DNA of 64,000 bases from assembly GCF_030272615.1 (NCBI RefSeq), contig NC_081414.1, positions 817,225,396-817,289,395 of the forward strand. The letters run 5' to 3'. The first letter of the stretch is position 1. Each line of letters opens with the position of its first letter. The translations under genes and the position numbers were made by a program. A model generated the notes under the pieces. That model searched no databases, was not told where the DNA came from, and saw only the letters and a program-made list of their open reading frames with translations. Source of the stretch: Cryptomeria japonica. Taxonomy: Eukaryota; Streptophyta; Pinopsida; Cupressales; Cupressaceae. Positions 25,881 to 39,509 of the stretch are shown here, in pieces.

Positions 25881-26030
25881 TTGGGAGAGGGGGTGGTAGC
25901 TTGCTACTGACAGTACCAAAGCTGCCATATGGTAGCAGTAGTAGTGCTACTGTAAGGTAGCAGTATCATATTGTAGCATGCTACCATATGGTAGCAAAGC
26001 TACCAAGAAACCAAACTTATTTTTGCCCTT
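25881..26030. repeat. GC-rich block of iterated GGTAGCA/TGCTACC palindromes
   Basis: Repeats of GGTAGCA and its complement TGCTACC, alternating with CATATGG, so that many overlapping hairpins are possible. It starts 1.85 kb from the LTR 5' end, the same place as in E1. Confidence 0.65.
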
Positions 26031-26096
26031 CCCTGTGTGTGCAGCGCTGAGCAGTGGGTTATGAAATTTGGAATTTTATTTTATTTTTTTATATTT

Positions 26097-26098
<2 letters not shown>

Positions 26099-26131
<33 letters not shown>
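26099..26131. repeat. (TA)n microsatellite in solo L1
   Basis: Pure TA run of about 33 bp just after the GC-rich block; a second run lies at 26238-26260. Confidence 0.9.
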
Positions 26132-26134
<3 letters not shown>

Positions 26135-28302
26135 TTTATATATGTATATAGTTTTTAAAAGAAATAATAATGTAATATTGTTTTGGGATATTTGGGAATC
26201 AGAGTATATTCATAAAATTTAGTTTTTATGTTTTAAATATATATATATATATATATTTTAATGTGATATATTTATGTTGTATATATTCGATGAATATATA
26301 TTCATATACATATATTATATTATTATATATATATTTAATTCAGAATTTATTTCATTTTAATGAAAACATATATTTGGGTTTCTTTATAAATTAATCATGA
26401 ATATATGTTGGGGGTTTTATTTTTATTTCTTTAAATGTGGTTAATTTTAGCCTTACTGGACAAATGACGACTCTGAATCTCGTTTATCAACCTTGTTGTA
26501 TTTTCTATATTTCTTGAATATTGATATTTGCGAGTATTTAATGCTTTTGATTGTTTTAAAAAGATTGCCTGTATTAGGATCTTTAGGGTAAATGGTATTT
26601 TTGGTAAAAGCTTATTTACATTGCAATTCTATTTTCGAGTTGTCGTCAAGTCATAATAGTTGATGTACCCTATTGATCAGGTGTTGTAGTATAACCCTAT
26701 TGATGTGAACTTTTGTGTGTTTTGTTCCAAATGGTCAATCCTGGGTTGTTGATTTGTGTATCCTTCACCTATATTTTGTTAGGATTAGATATGGTTGTCA
26801 GTTTCGCCATAGAGTTCTGTAGAGAGATCGTACCTATTAGTGTCCTATGAGAGAGTGGCTTTCGAGAGGGGCCCACACCCAAAGTGGTTGACAGGATAAC
26901 CCCTCGAAAGTCAGTTAATAAGTGATAATCTAATAATTGATTAGGGGGTGGATAGTTATAATGCTAATTAAGATATTATACCCCACACATGGTTGAGTGC
27001 TCGTATAGGCTCAAGGTGTAGTGGGAAGGCTTGGAATGGAAAACCTACTACCTTGTCTTCTTAAAGGATTGGTAGGGTCTGCATGATACTTAGATGGAGT
27101 CAGAGGTTCGGGAAAGGTTACCAGGATAACCCAAGATGGGGGTTGGGACCTATGAAGGCCTAGCTAGGGTAACTATCTTAATCCATGCAATGACACTCTC
27201 TCCTTAGGGTCACTAGTGTATTGTGAGTCAAGCCACATGAGTATAGTAGAGTCATGTTGTACTGTTGTACTTGTCTTCTTTATACTTGCTTGAGGGTCTT
27301 TGCTATCTCCTAGCATGGTGGGGTGATTCCATTTTGGGATTGCATGGTTAGGTGGTAGTGCCACTTCCCATCGGATATCTTTGTTTGTACCTTCATGCGA
27401 GCATTGGCTTCGTTGGTGTACCTTTGGTTCGGATTCATGTATCAGCTCATATTTGTGATTTTTGTATATTTGAGACCCATGTGGTCATTGTATCAGTAAA
27501 CTATATAACCTTGGCATTGTAATTTACATGTTTCATTTGTACTATTCAAAGTCATGTAAATATTGAATAGTATAATCTTAATTCAGTTGAATGTATGTTA
27601 TTTCATTTATCTTTATTCTTATGTGTAAATGCTTCACTTCAAGTAAATATATTGTAACACTTTAAACCTTTCTATGTGGAATTCAGTTTATGAATATGAT
27701 TTAATTAAATGTAATTGAGTTCCCTAATTAGATGGATAATTGGATTAACCTTATGATGTTGTTTTAGTTACGAAGTAATCTTTGTTGGTAACCCTTTAGG
27801 ATTTCATTTGTTAGACTTCTGCTTGTGTTATTAAACATGCAATGTGATTATTGATGCACTTGATCTTTTTTTTTTTTTAATATTTCACCCTTTAGTTGCT
27901 TAGTAGTGTTTTTTTCCTTTAGGGTTCCTAGCGGGGCATTACATAAACAGTAAACTCCAAACACATAAATACTCATAAAATGACAGGGAAAATAAAAAGG
28001 GAATGCAACTCTTTGAAAAAAACCAGAGGATGAATATAAAATTCTTTTGAAACACTTTCTCTTCCAGGCAACTAAATCTGGGAAAATTTTGCCAACATAA
28101 CCCTCATATTGGGCAAATTTCAAATAAATGAAATGCTAATTACACACTCAATAAACTAATTTTACCATTCAAACATTGAATGAGAGAATCAAGAATGATT
28201 TTTTTTTTTTTTTTTGGGGGGGGGTTTTAAACTCACCCAAATCTAATTTTTAAATCTATTCTTTACATAAACAAGAAATTTAGATTTGGGGATAGACTAA
28301 AA

Positions 28303-28672
28303 TGTTAGAGTAATTGGGTATTTACTTGATTAATTAAACAATATTTGTTTAATTCTTTAAGTTCCCTATTATCTTTTTACACTTAAGCTAACACTAGGTG
28401 CACAATAATTAATTCTTTTATTAATTATTATGTGCAAGCCTAGGTTTTCCTTTTAGCATTTCTTGACCTATTAGAGGTTATTTTTCTTTTCTTTGTATCA
28501 TTATGACACTACACATTTTTGGTGAATATTGAGCTCTCCTCTTTTGAGCATATTTTCCTGTGGTTTTTGTTCTGCAGATTTTTCTTGCTTCATTGCTTCT
28601 CCTTGTGACAGATTGTTTTAGCTTGCAGAAGATCTTTAGGCTCTTGTGGTGTTGTGTTTCTCAACTCCAACA
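28303..28672 (+). mobile_element. 5' LTR of Copia-1 (370 bp)
   Basis: Begins TGTTAGAG and ends TCCAACA. Confidence 0.95.
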
Positions 28673-28688
28673 TGGTATTAGAACTCAG
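28673..28688 (+). promoter_or_regulatory. Primer-binding site of Copia-1
   Basis: TGGTATTAGAACTCAG directly follows the LTR. It is a slightly mutated iMet-type site (the usual form is TGGTATCAGAGC). Confidence 0.85.
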
Positions 28689-30019
28689 ATTTGTAACCAT
28701 ATGTTCCTATTTTTGAGATTTTTTGCATTGGAAGCAGATCTTGGGTTTCAGGCAATTTTTTGTGTGCTTAGGGATAGGCCTTTTTCTGAGCATTTTGGGC
28801 CTAAACGGACCTCTCCATCTTTCTCAAAAGGCCCAAAAACCCCTATAGTCATATAAAATTTATCCATTTTTTACTCCTGAGCATCTGGGTGATTTTTTTC
28901 TCCAACACCAGGCCGTACGACTTTGACACACAAATCGAGAAAAAAATTCAAATTTTTTTTTTTGCCTTTTTATGGCATGCAGGCCGGATTTTTGATTTTT
29001 TAAAAAAAAATCACAAAAAAAAATCACAAAAAAAAATCAAAAAAATCAAAAAGGTTAAAAGAGGCGAAAAAAAATCAAAAAGGAAAGTTTTAAAATTTTT
29101 TTTGATTTTTTGTGGGGTTGCAGGTACCGCAGCTCTGACAGTTTGGCCCCCGCTGGCACCGCCCCTGCCATCAACATTCTCTGTAGCCGCCTCTGCGGCT
29201 CCCTCCAGCATAGCTCCTCTCCAGCGTCGCTCCCCTCCAGCTGCCCGCCGCATCGCTTCCCTCTTGTGCAACCACCTGCTGTGCTCCGCCAGCAGTTGTG
29301 CCTCCCCGTTGCAGCCACAACCTCTGCTCCGCCAACATAGCAACCTCCACTCTACCAACAATAGCAACCTCCAGTCCACTGCTTAGCACCAGCTCTGCCA
29401 GTTGCTCCTCCTCGGAGCACCGCTAGTGTGCCACCGGAGCACCACCGGAGCTTGGCTCCTCCACTGGACCACCACCCTCTAGCCTTTTTGAGGGGGGGTT
29501 CATTTTTTGGCCCTATCTTGAGCATCCGGAGTCAGATTTTGGCAAATGAATAGGCATCAAAAAGCTGGTTATGAGCCAGACATCGTGGAATTGGATTTTT
29601 TTTTTGAATCTTCTATTTGACTGTACTCTTTTCTAGTCAAAGTTGGGCTTCTTTTCTGCACTTCTGGGACCGTAGAATGGGGAAACATATTCCATTTTTA
29701 AAAAACAAATAGGCGTTGGAAATCTCTCAACATGCTCTATTCAGATTTGTGATCTTTTTTCTCAAAATTTTCATCAGGTACATGAGATATCAGTTTGAAG
29801 TTTTTTTCTTATGCACTACTTCCTTCTCATCAGTATGTACTAGGGTTTGGGTTTATCTATTGTGGGGGGGTGTTTTTTCTTTCTTTCTATCATTTATATT
29901 AGAAATCACAAACACCAAAACTCTCAAAATGAACAAACCCTTCTGCATCTTTTGTCTAGTCTGAAAGATCACATAATAAAAAAAATAACAAGCAGGTGCA
30001 GGTACAGAGTTTTCTTCTC
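28689..30019 (+). other. Untranslated leader of Copia-1
   Basis: A 1.3-kb leader without a recognisable protein. It holds an A-rich part (28940-29100, many AAAAATC repeats) followed by a C-rich stretch (29110-29470, dense in CCGC and GCTCC). Ala/Pro/Ser-rich ORFs there appear in several frames and are probably composition effects. Confidence 0.6.
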
Positions 30020-31037
30020 ATGGCCAATCCTTCAGTTGAATTTTTGACTTCACACAACTATCACACCTAGAAACCTCACATCACGAGGCTCCTCAGGGCA
30101 TGAGGGTTGTGGTCTTGTTTGGATGAGGTTCAACCAGTATTGCAGCATCCTTATGAGCTTCTTCAGCACAGGAACAAGATGGATGAGGCTATGGGTTTTC
30201 TCTCCTTGCATGTCTCCGACAATCTTCTATTTCACCTTGATGAGTTGCTCACTCCTCGAGCCATGTGGTTGAAGTTTGAGTCTCTCTTCAAGAGGGTTAA
30301 TGAGATTTAGGCATTGTAGATTGAGGCAAAGTTGGTTTCTTTGTCACATGATTCCTTTCCCACCATTAAGGATTTCTTGAACAAGTTCAAGACCACCCAA
30401 TTTGTCCTTTAGGGATGTGGCAAGATCAAGACAGACACAAAGTGCATTCATTTGATTCTTTCAAAGCTTCAGGGTCATTTTTCAGTTTTTGGCCTTTGCT
30501 TTCTACTCCACCATGGATGGCTTGGGTGTTCGTTTCACCATGCCTACCTTTGATGTATTTTGTGAGTGTTTGTCTCGTGAGCAGTCTCATATTTCTCAAC
30601 TGGATATGCTTTCAAGATCCAAGAACAAAGCATTAGTTTCTCAGTCCTTTAAGGAGAAACAAAAGCAGAAACTGAAGTCGAAGAAGCCTTCTGTAGGTAG
30701 TGAGAATCCCTCCAAGCCTACTCACAAGTCTGAATCTAAACCACCATTTCTTCCCAAGCATGGGAAATCTTCACAGTCTGGTGAGTCTTCCTCCAAGAAT
30801 AAAAAGAAATCAGGCGATACTTGTAGTTTTTGTGGCAAGGAAGGACATCCTATTTCCCAGTGTTGGAAACATTTAGAGGCTTTAGAGGAAGCCATGCAGC
30901 AGCATCACATCTCCTCACCTCAGGCATCTTCTCCTTCCATAGGGAAAGGTCACGCTCTGACTACTCGAGCTTGGACCTATGGGTCCACATGGATACTTCA
31001 TTTTGGTGCTTCTCACCATATGACTCACACTCAATAG
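30020..31037 (+). pseudogene. Copia-1 gag and start of protease, broken
   Basis: Gag forms the particle and packages RNA. Reading starts at the ATG at 30020 (MANPSVEFLTS) and shows a copia-type capsid region with several TAG stops and a frameshift between about 30310 and 30489. The frame 30489-31037 carries a Lys/Ser-rich linker and a complete zinc knuckle, CSFCGKEGHPISQC (30822-30863). At its end is WILHFGASHHMT, where copia proteases have D-S-G at the active site; here Asp has become His, so the protease is dead. It is followed directly by the integrase region. Confidence 0.9.
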
Positions 31038-34000
31038 TTGGTTACTTCTCTTGCCTCTTGTGTACTTCACAGATTATAGTGGGTAACTCAGTTCAACTTT
31101 CAGTCTTGGGTTCAGATTCTATCTCATTAGATGGGGGTACTCTATAGGATGTTCTGGTTGTTCCTGACATCTCGACAAATGTCCTGTCCATTTATCAGAT
31201 TTGCCACTCTGGCTCTGGTAAGATAGTTGAGTTCTCACCACATGATGTGGTTATTCGGGACCTCCATGACTCTGATTTGGTTGTGGCTACTGGGAGTGTG
31301 GATACTGCATCTTGTCTATATAGATTTGATGGATTTGAGCCCTCTATGGGTGTTGGTTCTTCTCTTATAGCACATGCAGATTCAGTGAGTAAGCTTTGGC
31401 ATGAGCACTTGGGCCATGTCAATTATAGATATCTTCAACAGATGAGTACACAGACACTTGTTATTGGGCTTCCCACAGATTTCTTGCACTGATGGTGTTT
31501 GTCATGGTTGTGTGCTTGGCAAGCATCATAGAGATCCCTTTCTGAAGGGAAGAGCCCCTCGTGCTTTGGCACCCTTGGAGTTGATTCACAGTGATCTCAT
31601 GTCATTTCCCACTCCTTTTTCTAGGGCCAAGTATGTGCTCACTTTTATTGATGACTTCTCCAGACACACATGGGTGTACTTTCTTAAGTAAAAGTCTGAT
31701 GTCTTTGATTCATTTCAAATCTTCAAGACATTTATTGAGAAACAGTCAGGTTGTTCTATTCGGCAGATACATACAGATAATGGGAGGGAGTATGTGAATC
31801 AGGCTTTCAGAGATTTTTGTACTGAGCATGGTTTGCAGCATCAGTTTACTGTTCCCTACACCCCTCAGTAGAATGGTGTCGCTGAGTGCAAGAACAAAAC
31901 CTTACGAGAGATGGTGAATTGTATGATTCAGTCCAAGTCCATGGATTCGTCTTTTTGGGCTGAGGTAGTCAATTGTGTCAACTATATTCAGAATCAGATG
32001 CCTCACAAGGCTATTTGACATGAATCCTGAAGAGGCTTGGTCTCATAACAAGCCTGATGTTTCCTTTTTCTGAGTGTTTGGTAGTGAGGCATGGGCTTTT
32101 ATTCCTGATGCTCAGAGGAAAGCCATGGAATGGAAGAGCCGACCACTCAATTTTGTTGGCTACTGTGAGGATGTTAAGGCATACAGGTTGTTTGATCCTG
32201 ATTCCAGAGAGCTCCTATTTTGACGGGATGTTCAGTTTGATGAGTGCCTTCCCACGGTGGATACCTTGACTCCAGTGTCTACTCCTCTGCCTACTCCTTC
32301 CATTGCATCTCTTTAGGATCTTTTTGAGGATAATTTTGATGATGGTGTTGATGATCCACCATCCCCACCTCCACCTGATCCACCTCAGATGCCCAAGTAG
32401 GCTCACTTTACTACTGAGGCGGTAGGTTCTTTGGCCGGTGATCCTTTAGACACTCGTTGGACCTGTTCTGATACTGTGGGTTCTAGTATTTTGAGTCATG
32501 CTATTTCAAATGATCCTCAGAAGTTTTCAGAGGCTACCGGTCATCTTGAGTGGGATTGTGCTATGGAGGAAGAGTATTCTTCTTTGATGATGAATCATAC
32601 TTGGGATCTCTATCCTCTTCCCAAGGGCAGAAAGATGGTTAGGTGTCATTGGTTGTATCACACCAAGTATGCTACTGATGGTTCCATTGATAAGTACAAA
32701 GCATGTCTTGTTGTGAAGGGTTTCTCACAAGTTGAGGGTATTGATTACTCTGAGAGCTTTACCCCTATCGCTAAGATGAACTCCATTGGCTTTGTACTAT
32801 CTCTTGTAGCTTCTTGAGGTCGGCCTATTTTTTAGATGGATGTGAAGAGTGCCTTCTTACATGGGGATCTACAAGAGGAAATCTACATGGAGCAGCCTCA
32901 GGGATTTGTGCAGGACAGGGATTTGTGCAGGACAGTTCTTTGGTTTTCAAACTTCGGCATTCATTGTATGGTCTCAAATAGACCCCTCGAGCTTGGTATG
33001 AGAAGATGGATTCATTCTTGCTCTCCACTGGGTTCACCCGCAGCCATTCTGATCACACATTGTACATTCAACTTCTTGAGGGTGAGATCCTGATTCTTGT
33101 GCTATATGTTGAAGATCTCCTCATCACCAAAAGCTCATCTTCTATGATTCAGCATACTCAGCAAGCCTTGATGGATCAGTTTGAGATGACAGATCTTGGT
33201 CTCTTGCACTATTTCCTTGGTCTTCAGGTGATTTGGTCTTCTGATGGGATCTACATTTACCAGCAGAAGTATGCTCTTGACATGCTTCAACACTTTAGAA
33301 TGCTTGATTGCAAGCCTGCTCCCACTCCCTTTCAGTCAGGGGTTGTTTTGACCACCACTTGCCCCACTCCTTCAGTAGATTCTACACTTTACAGGTAGTT
33401 GGTTGGTAGTTTGTTGTACCTGACTCACACCCATCCTGATGTTTCCTTTGTCATTGGCCTTGTCTCTTGATTCTCCCATGATCCTCATGAGAGTCATTGG
33501 CAAGTAGCCAAACGTATTTTGTGGTACATTCAGGGCTCTAGTTCTCATGGCATTCACTATACATCAGGGGACCCTCACATTGTTGGCTACATTGACTCAG
33601 ATTGGGCTGGTGATGTCATTGATCAAAAGTCTACTTCTAGCTTTATTTTCTATCTTGGCTCTAGTCCTATCACACGGTCTTGCAAGAAGTAGACTGCTCA
33701 TGCATTATCATCTATAGAGGTTGAGTACTGATCTACTGTGCTCACCAGTCAGGAGATCTTATGGCTTTGATAGTTGATGACTGAGTTTGGTTTTCCTCTT
33801 GATAGTCCCACTGTTCTTTGGTGTGACAATCAGAGTGCTATTCATATTTCCTGCAACTCGGTAGAGCATCAGTGGATGAAGCACATTGAGCTTCACATGC
33901 ATTTCATCTGCCAATTGATTCAGGATGGTGTTCTCATTCTGGAGAACATTCCCATTGTCAAGCAGGTTGTAGACATCTTCACGAAACCTTTTGCATCGCC

Positions 34001-34064
34001 ACGCTATCTTCAGTTGTGCTCTATGCTTGGGGTGAAGGAAGTTGTCCTTGGGGGGTCTTTATGA
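31038..34064 (+). pseudogene. Copia-1 pol (integrase, reverse transcriptase, RNase H), broken
   Basis: The integrase zinc domain is seen as HEHLGH and CHGCVLGK. The core keeps its three acids in HSDLMSF, HTDNGREY and NGVAE, although a TAG at 31869 precedes the last. The RT has [11 protein letters not shown] and the active site YVEDL (normally YVDD). RNase H shows DSDWAGD, SSIEVEY and CDNQSAIHIS, and the chain ends at 34062 after FTKPF. At least ten in-frame stops and several frameshifts interrupt it. Nearly all stops with a predictable original residue are TAG for Gln or TGA for Arg, as expected of C-to-T changes at CAG and CGA. Confidence 0.92.
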
Positions 34065-34264
34065 GGCCTTCCTTCCTTCTTCTTCTTTTAGCATGTTCTT
34101 TTATCTCTTTTTGGAGAGGAGTTTTTTCCCACTGGATTTTCTCCTTTTCTCCATTTCATAGAGATTTCATTGTATTTGGGTACCTGATCAGGCCTTGTTG
34201 CCGAGACCCATCTTTCTTTCTTTTAGTAGCTATTTTAGGCTTTAGCTTCTCCCTAAGTCTAGCT

Positions 34265-34274
34265 TAAGGGGGGG
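34265..34274 (+). promoter_or_regulatory. Polypurine tract of Copia-1
   Basis: AAGGGGGGG abuts the 3' LTR. Confidence 0.85.
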
Positions 34275-34645
34275 TGTTAGAGTAATTGGGTATTTACTTG
34301 ATTAATTAAACAATATTTGTTTAAATCTTTAAGTTCCCTATTATCTTTTTACACTTAAGCTAACATTAGGTGCACAATAATTAATTCTTTTATTAATTAT
34401 TATGTGCAAGCCTAGGTTTTCCCTTTTAGGGTTTCTTGACCTATTAGAAGTTATTTTTCTTTTCCTTGTATTATTATGATACTACACATTTTTTGTGAAT
34501 ATTGAGCTTTCCTCTTTTGAGCATATTTTCCTATGTTTTTTGTTCTGCAGGTTGTTCTTGCTTCATTGCTTCTCTTTGTGACAGATTGTTTTAGCTTGCA
34601 GAAGATCTTTAGGCTCCTGTGGTGTTGTGTTTTTCAAATCCAACA
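34275..34645 (+). mobile_element. 3' LTR of Copia-1 (371 bp)
   Basis: Begins TGTTAGAG, ends TCCAACA. Confidence 0.95.
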
Positions 34646-37600
34646 TAAAACTGGTCTAAAATCATACTAATTTCACCTTACAAAACTAAATTAATGATTC
34701 AAACAAATTTGACATCAAATCTCTTCACATAGAAATTTCTTCATACAAATACAATTTTCAACAAAACATAGACATTAAAAAAAATAGAATCCAACCTTAT
34801 GAGCTATCTTGGAAGAAATATGAGAAGAGCCCAACTTTCAACTCAAGAAATTCTTCCTCCATTTTCCAACCAAAATCCCCAAAAAATTTCAATCCCCCAA
34901 AACAACTTTTTTTTTTTTTTTAATTTCATTGAAAATATAGGTTAAAAGGAAATTTTTGACCTAAAAGTCCATTTTAGGTTGAAATTATTTTTGACCAAAT
35001 AAATCATTTCCATAAAGTTAATATTCAAAAATGCTTTTTCTTCTCCAAAATCTATTTTTTTTTAATTTTATATAAAACATCAAATTTATATATTCAAAGT
35101 CAATGGTAAGATATTTTAATTTTCTTAAAAAGTTTATTTTTATAAATTCAAAATGCATAATACAATTACATTTCACAATTTGAATTGATCAACTCACTAG
35201 TTAATTGAATTTAAAGATTTGAATATCAACTAATCATTTAAAAGGGGCCGTAATGATTAATTTGATTTAATTACGAATAAGAAATAAACACATTTAACCA
35301 ATTAAAATGCTTAACATTAATTAAATCATTTCACCCATTGCATAATAAGAACTTAAGTAACCTAATTAGGCACATGACCTGCAAACCAAATAAAAAGAGA
35401 ATTTATAGACGATCGACACCACTCACATTGAGCACGTAATGCCCCACCAAGAAACCTTGAAGGGATAAAGATAAAACACAAGAATATAGAGCAAATAATT
35501 TTAAAAAAATAAAAATAAACACAACACAATGATACAATGAGATATCATAAGCTCAGATAACATAGTGGAAAACTAAATAACACCTAAAGAGTTTCCCAAC
35601 ATGATTACTTAATTCAACACTTAACTCTACTCATGCTAATTAATCCAACTAAGCTGATTAACTTAATGACATGATAATACTTTAAACAAGGATAAATTCT
35701 TTCGAAGAGATAAAATTATAGATAACATGAGAAGTTCATCCATAAAGGTTAAAAATATAGATAACATGATTAAGTTCATCCATTACAATTTAACCATACG
35801 TTACATTCAATCTTACATTAAAACATATGCCATGCATCTAATTTCACTTTAATTCCAAATTATAAACTAACGAATACTTTTCATGCATACTTTAATTGCA
35901 TTATCGACAACCGAATACATTTCATTATTCAAATCTACATTCTTAATGATCCAAATTACTGCATTTAATAATATGACTACATACATGCATTTAAGATTAA
36001 CATCATTTAATCCATATTATACATTTTAACCATAATGCCATCCATACATGCTAAATTAAAAAGGAAACAAAAGAATCATAAACACCACATAACACTGAAA
36101 TGATATCGGAGTTCACCCCTAGTGGGCTACATCTCTGGGTTTGCTCAATTGCAAGACCCCTCTAATAAATAATAGGGTGAAGAATACATAAGGTTCACAT
36201 CATTTACATCTTGCCCTCAAGGCGTACATAAACCAATAATACATACGACCACATCGGTCCAATAGATACATGAATGATCCCCGAATAGGAAAAGGATCTA
36301 GCTAAACATAATAAGAAGCAAATAAAAAGATCAACTGGAGCATCCACGAAACTAAGTCTTCACAACCCATCATAAGCAACCCATGGTCTAACATGAATAT
36401 CAGGTTCTCACAAGGGCATAAACAACAAGATGACTCCACAATAGTGCTCCTAACAAAGACAACGCAACCAACACACTAGCAAACATAAGGGACAAGTGTC
36501 ATCACATAACTTTGTATGGCTACCATGGCAGGACTCCATAGGTTCCGACCCCATCTACTAGGTTACTCAAGAAACCTATTTCAAACCTCTGGCCCATCCA
36601 AGTCTCATGTAGACCCAACACATCCTTTCGTGAAGATAAGGTTGATGGTTTGCCATTTCAAGCCTTCTCACTACATGCCGAGTTTGTACTAGCACTCATC
36701 CCATGTATGAGGAACAATTATCTTACTTAGTGTTTTCAATAACTAATTTCTCTAATATGCTATTAGGTCATCACTTATTTAGACACACTTCCTATGGGTT
36801 ACCCAACAACCACTTTGGGCACGGCCCCAAATCAAAAGCCACTTTTTCAAATGACACTAGACCATAATCCAACGAACTCCTAAAACCCAGTATACACCAA
36901 GACAAGCTTATGAAGTTCAATACGGTAGGAATACCCACTTGGTCAAACAAGTCTACATACGAGGTGCACTGACTGACGATACTCTAACTAGAGACCTGAC
37001 CAACTATGGTCAACCACGAATCAACATTCGACACTCGCATAAAGGACATGACCGGATACAAAACCATCACATGAAAATAGTAAATAATCGAGATCAAGGA
37101 CATAAGAAGGTATCCAAAAATAATCATACGATAATATCCAACAATCACATTCAAGGACTTGCCATTTCTTAATCAAATGCGAATACAAAAAATTAAACAT
37201 GCATAGGCATAAATCAAAAAAGACAACCTTCCTCCATATTGTTTACACACAACAATCAATCCATTTTTCTAATTGTTCCAGTTTGATTGCGAATTGTCTA
37301 CCTTGTCTAGGTACATGTCGTTAATGGTTTACTAACTCACTAAAGCTTGATTGCATCATCCAATAATTTTAATACTTCATCATGAGTTTCCAAACCAAAA
37401 TCACATGATTATAATTATAATGTATGCAGTATACACAATGATATAAAATCAAATATACATTAATCATCTAAAAATATGATATTCATTTATCAAAATAAAA
37501 CATCTTTCTCATACTTGCTCAAAAACAATAATCTAATCTCATCTCTTGCGACACAATTACATACTTTCCAAAAATGGAAATATACATTAAAAAGAAAATA

Positions 37601-37926
37601 AATATTGATGATCATATTCCAAATAAATTGATACTTCCTTGCATACATATAGACAAATACAAATTAAATATTAATTAATGTATATAATTATTAATCCACA
37701 ATTAATAAAATATATACTAATTAATAATTAATAATAAAATTACAAATTAAATATTAATTAATATATATATATTAATCCTCAATTAATAAAATATATATTA
37801 AATACTAATTAATAATAAAATAAACTATTTTAAATTTGTTTAATAAACTAATATTAAAACCTTTTTTTAAAACCCAAAATTTAAAATGTGATGCATATTT
37901 TTTTATTTAACAAAATAACTTAAAAA

Positions 37927-38235
37927 AAGGCAAAGGGCAAGCTGTGGGGCCCACCTCCCATCCACGTGAGTGGGGGGGGGTTATTCCCTAGCCATGGAGG
38001 CTATGGCCACCATGGTGGACGCAGGCCCGTGGCATCCACACAGTGGACGCGGGGTCCCTATGGCCACCACGTGGTCATAGGTCTCTGCAGCCACACGGTG
38101 GTCGCACGTCTCTGCGGCCATCGGTGTGGTCGCAGAGTTCTAAGACCACTAGTGTGGTCACATACCTCCAAGATACGGCCTGTGGAGGAGAGGGAGGGGC
38201 ACGGGTTGAGCCTCAGCTCCTCTGCTCTCCAAAAC
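37927..38235. repeat. GC-rich hairpin block, E2 3' LTR
   Basis: Iterated GTGGTCGCA and GGCCACCATGGTGG-like palindromes between AT-rich tracts. It is unrelated in sequence to the E1 block but made in the same style. Two overlapping ORFs across it are judged composition effects. Confidence 0.6.
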
Positions 38236-39509
38236 CCAATCCACCCAAATAAATTTCAATATAAAATTTTGTTTAAATTTTTTTTTAATACAAACTTTAA
38301 AAAAAGTAAAACCCCAGTCTTATATATTCACAGTCTCACATAGAGACTCAAACAAATTTTCCAGAATACCAAAGGTATTAAAAAATATAAAAATCTTGTT
38401 GAATAACCAGACTAAAATAGGCAATTTTCCTGAAATAAATGAGATTTTTCAACAACACCACTAGATTTCTTCCAAAACCAAACAATCTTGATTAAACACA
38501 GAAATAAAAGAGATAAACAAGAATCCTACCTCATTAAGCAATCCTGGAAAAGATCTGATGAAGAGCCCAACTTCCAAGCTCAAGAAATTTCTTCTCCTCC
38601 AAAATCCCCAAATTTTCATTACCAAAAATAATCTCCAAATTTTTTTTCCAAAAATATCTCTCCAAAAATAATCTTTTCAAAAAATATTTTTCAACCCTAT
38701 GTTAAATGGAAGATTGTTGACCAAAATTCTTATTCTTGAATTTAAAATACTTTCTTTAAAATAAAATTCAAAAATCATTCTTTCAACAAATCAAAAATAC
38801 TAAATTTGCTTTTCTTTTAAAAATTGACTTTCTCAATTAATTGAAACTAGCATTTCTATTTCCAAAATGCCAAAGAGATTAAATTATTTCTATTTCGAAT
38901 AAAATTTAATATTTCCTTTCGAAATGCATAAATTGAATAAATTTATCATTTAAAATTAACCATTTAATCGAACTTGCTACCAACTTGAATTGAGCAATTC
39001 TAATTAATGATTAATCCACAAAGGGGACCTAATTAATTTAGTCCCTTAATTACTAATGTGTAAACACACATTTAATCAAATTCTATACTAAGGATTAAAT
39101 ACTCAATTTTATTACACGCAAAGCACACAACCCAAGAAAACCAACCAGATACATGACTCGCTCACCCAACCAAAGGGAATACTGACTGACGATTGATGAT
39201 GCTCACTTGAGAATGACTAGGATAAAATGAGGGTCTTACGACCACCTAATCCAATCTCTAAGGACCAAAGAGATACACTCAAACCTGTGAATCTAGGTGG
39301 AGATGAACCTCATACCTATGCGGTACTGTACCTGTAATCTCTTGCAACCATGAGTCATAAATGCATACATATATATTTTTAATGAAAGTGTTAGCTCAAG
39401 ATCAATAACATGAATCAGGAGAACAAATAAACTTACATAAGAATTGATGTGAAAACCACATTAACAGGTATGCACAATAATCATAACATCTAACTATAAC
39501 ATTACAACA

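Larger units (their letters stand above)
24034..27943 (+). mobile_element. Solo LTR of family L1 (3.9 kb) in the E1 5' LTR
   Basis: Begins TGTAGTACCCC and ends GGGGCATTACA. Flanks AAAAC (24029-24033) and TAAAC (27944-27948) differ at one base, consistent with an old 5-bp duplication, and the sister LTR is uninterrupted at this point (about 7076). It lies opposite in orientation to the host LTR. It contains conserved 5' and 3' modules, a GC-rich block and TA runs; no ORF with a recognisable domain. Confidence 0.82.
28298..34650 (+). mobile_element. Copia-1: complete but decayed Ty1/copia element
   Basis: Perfect 5-bp duplication TAAAA at 28298-28302 and 34646-34650. The sister LTR of E1 shows the empty site at about 7444-7455. 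Order is LTR, primer site, long leader, gag, protease, integrase, RT, RNase H, polypurine tract, LTR, so integrase precedes RT as in copia elements. The LTRs differ at roughly 19 of 370 positions (about 95% identical by eye), so the insertion is not recent. Confidence 0.95.

Noticed and set aside
28889-29389. Overlapping Ala/Pro/Ser-rich and Gly/Arg-rich ORFs on both strands
   Set aside because: They lie in the C-rich leader of Copia-1, are open in several frames and have no domain.
37966-38343. Plus-strand ORF of 125 codons with His/Gly/Arg repeats
   Set aside because: Crosses the GC-rich hairpin block of the E2 LTR; repeats are nucleotide palindromes, and no counterpart exists in other LTRs.
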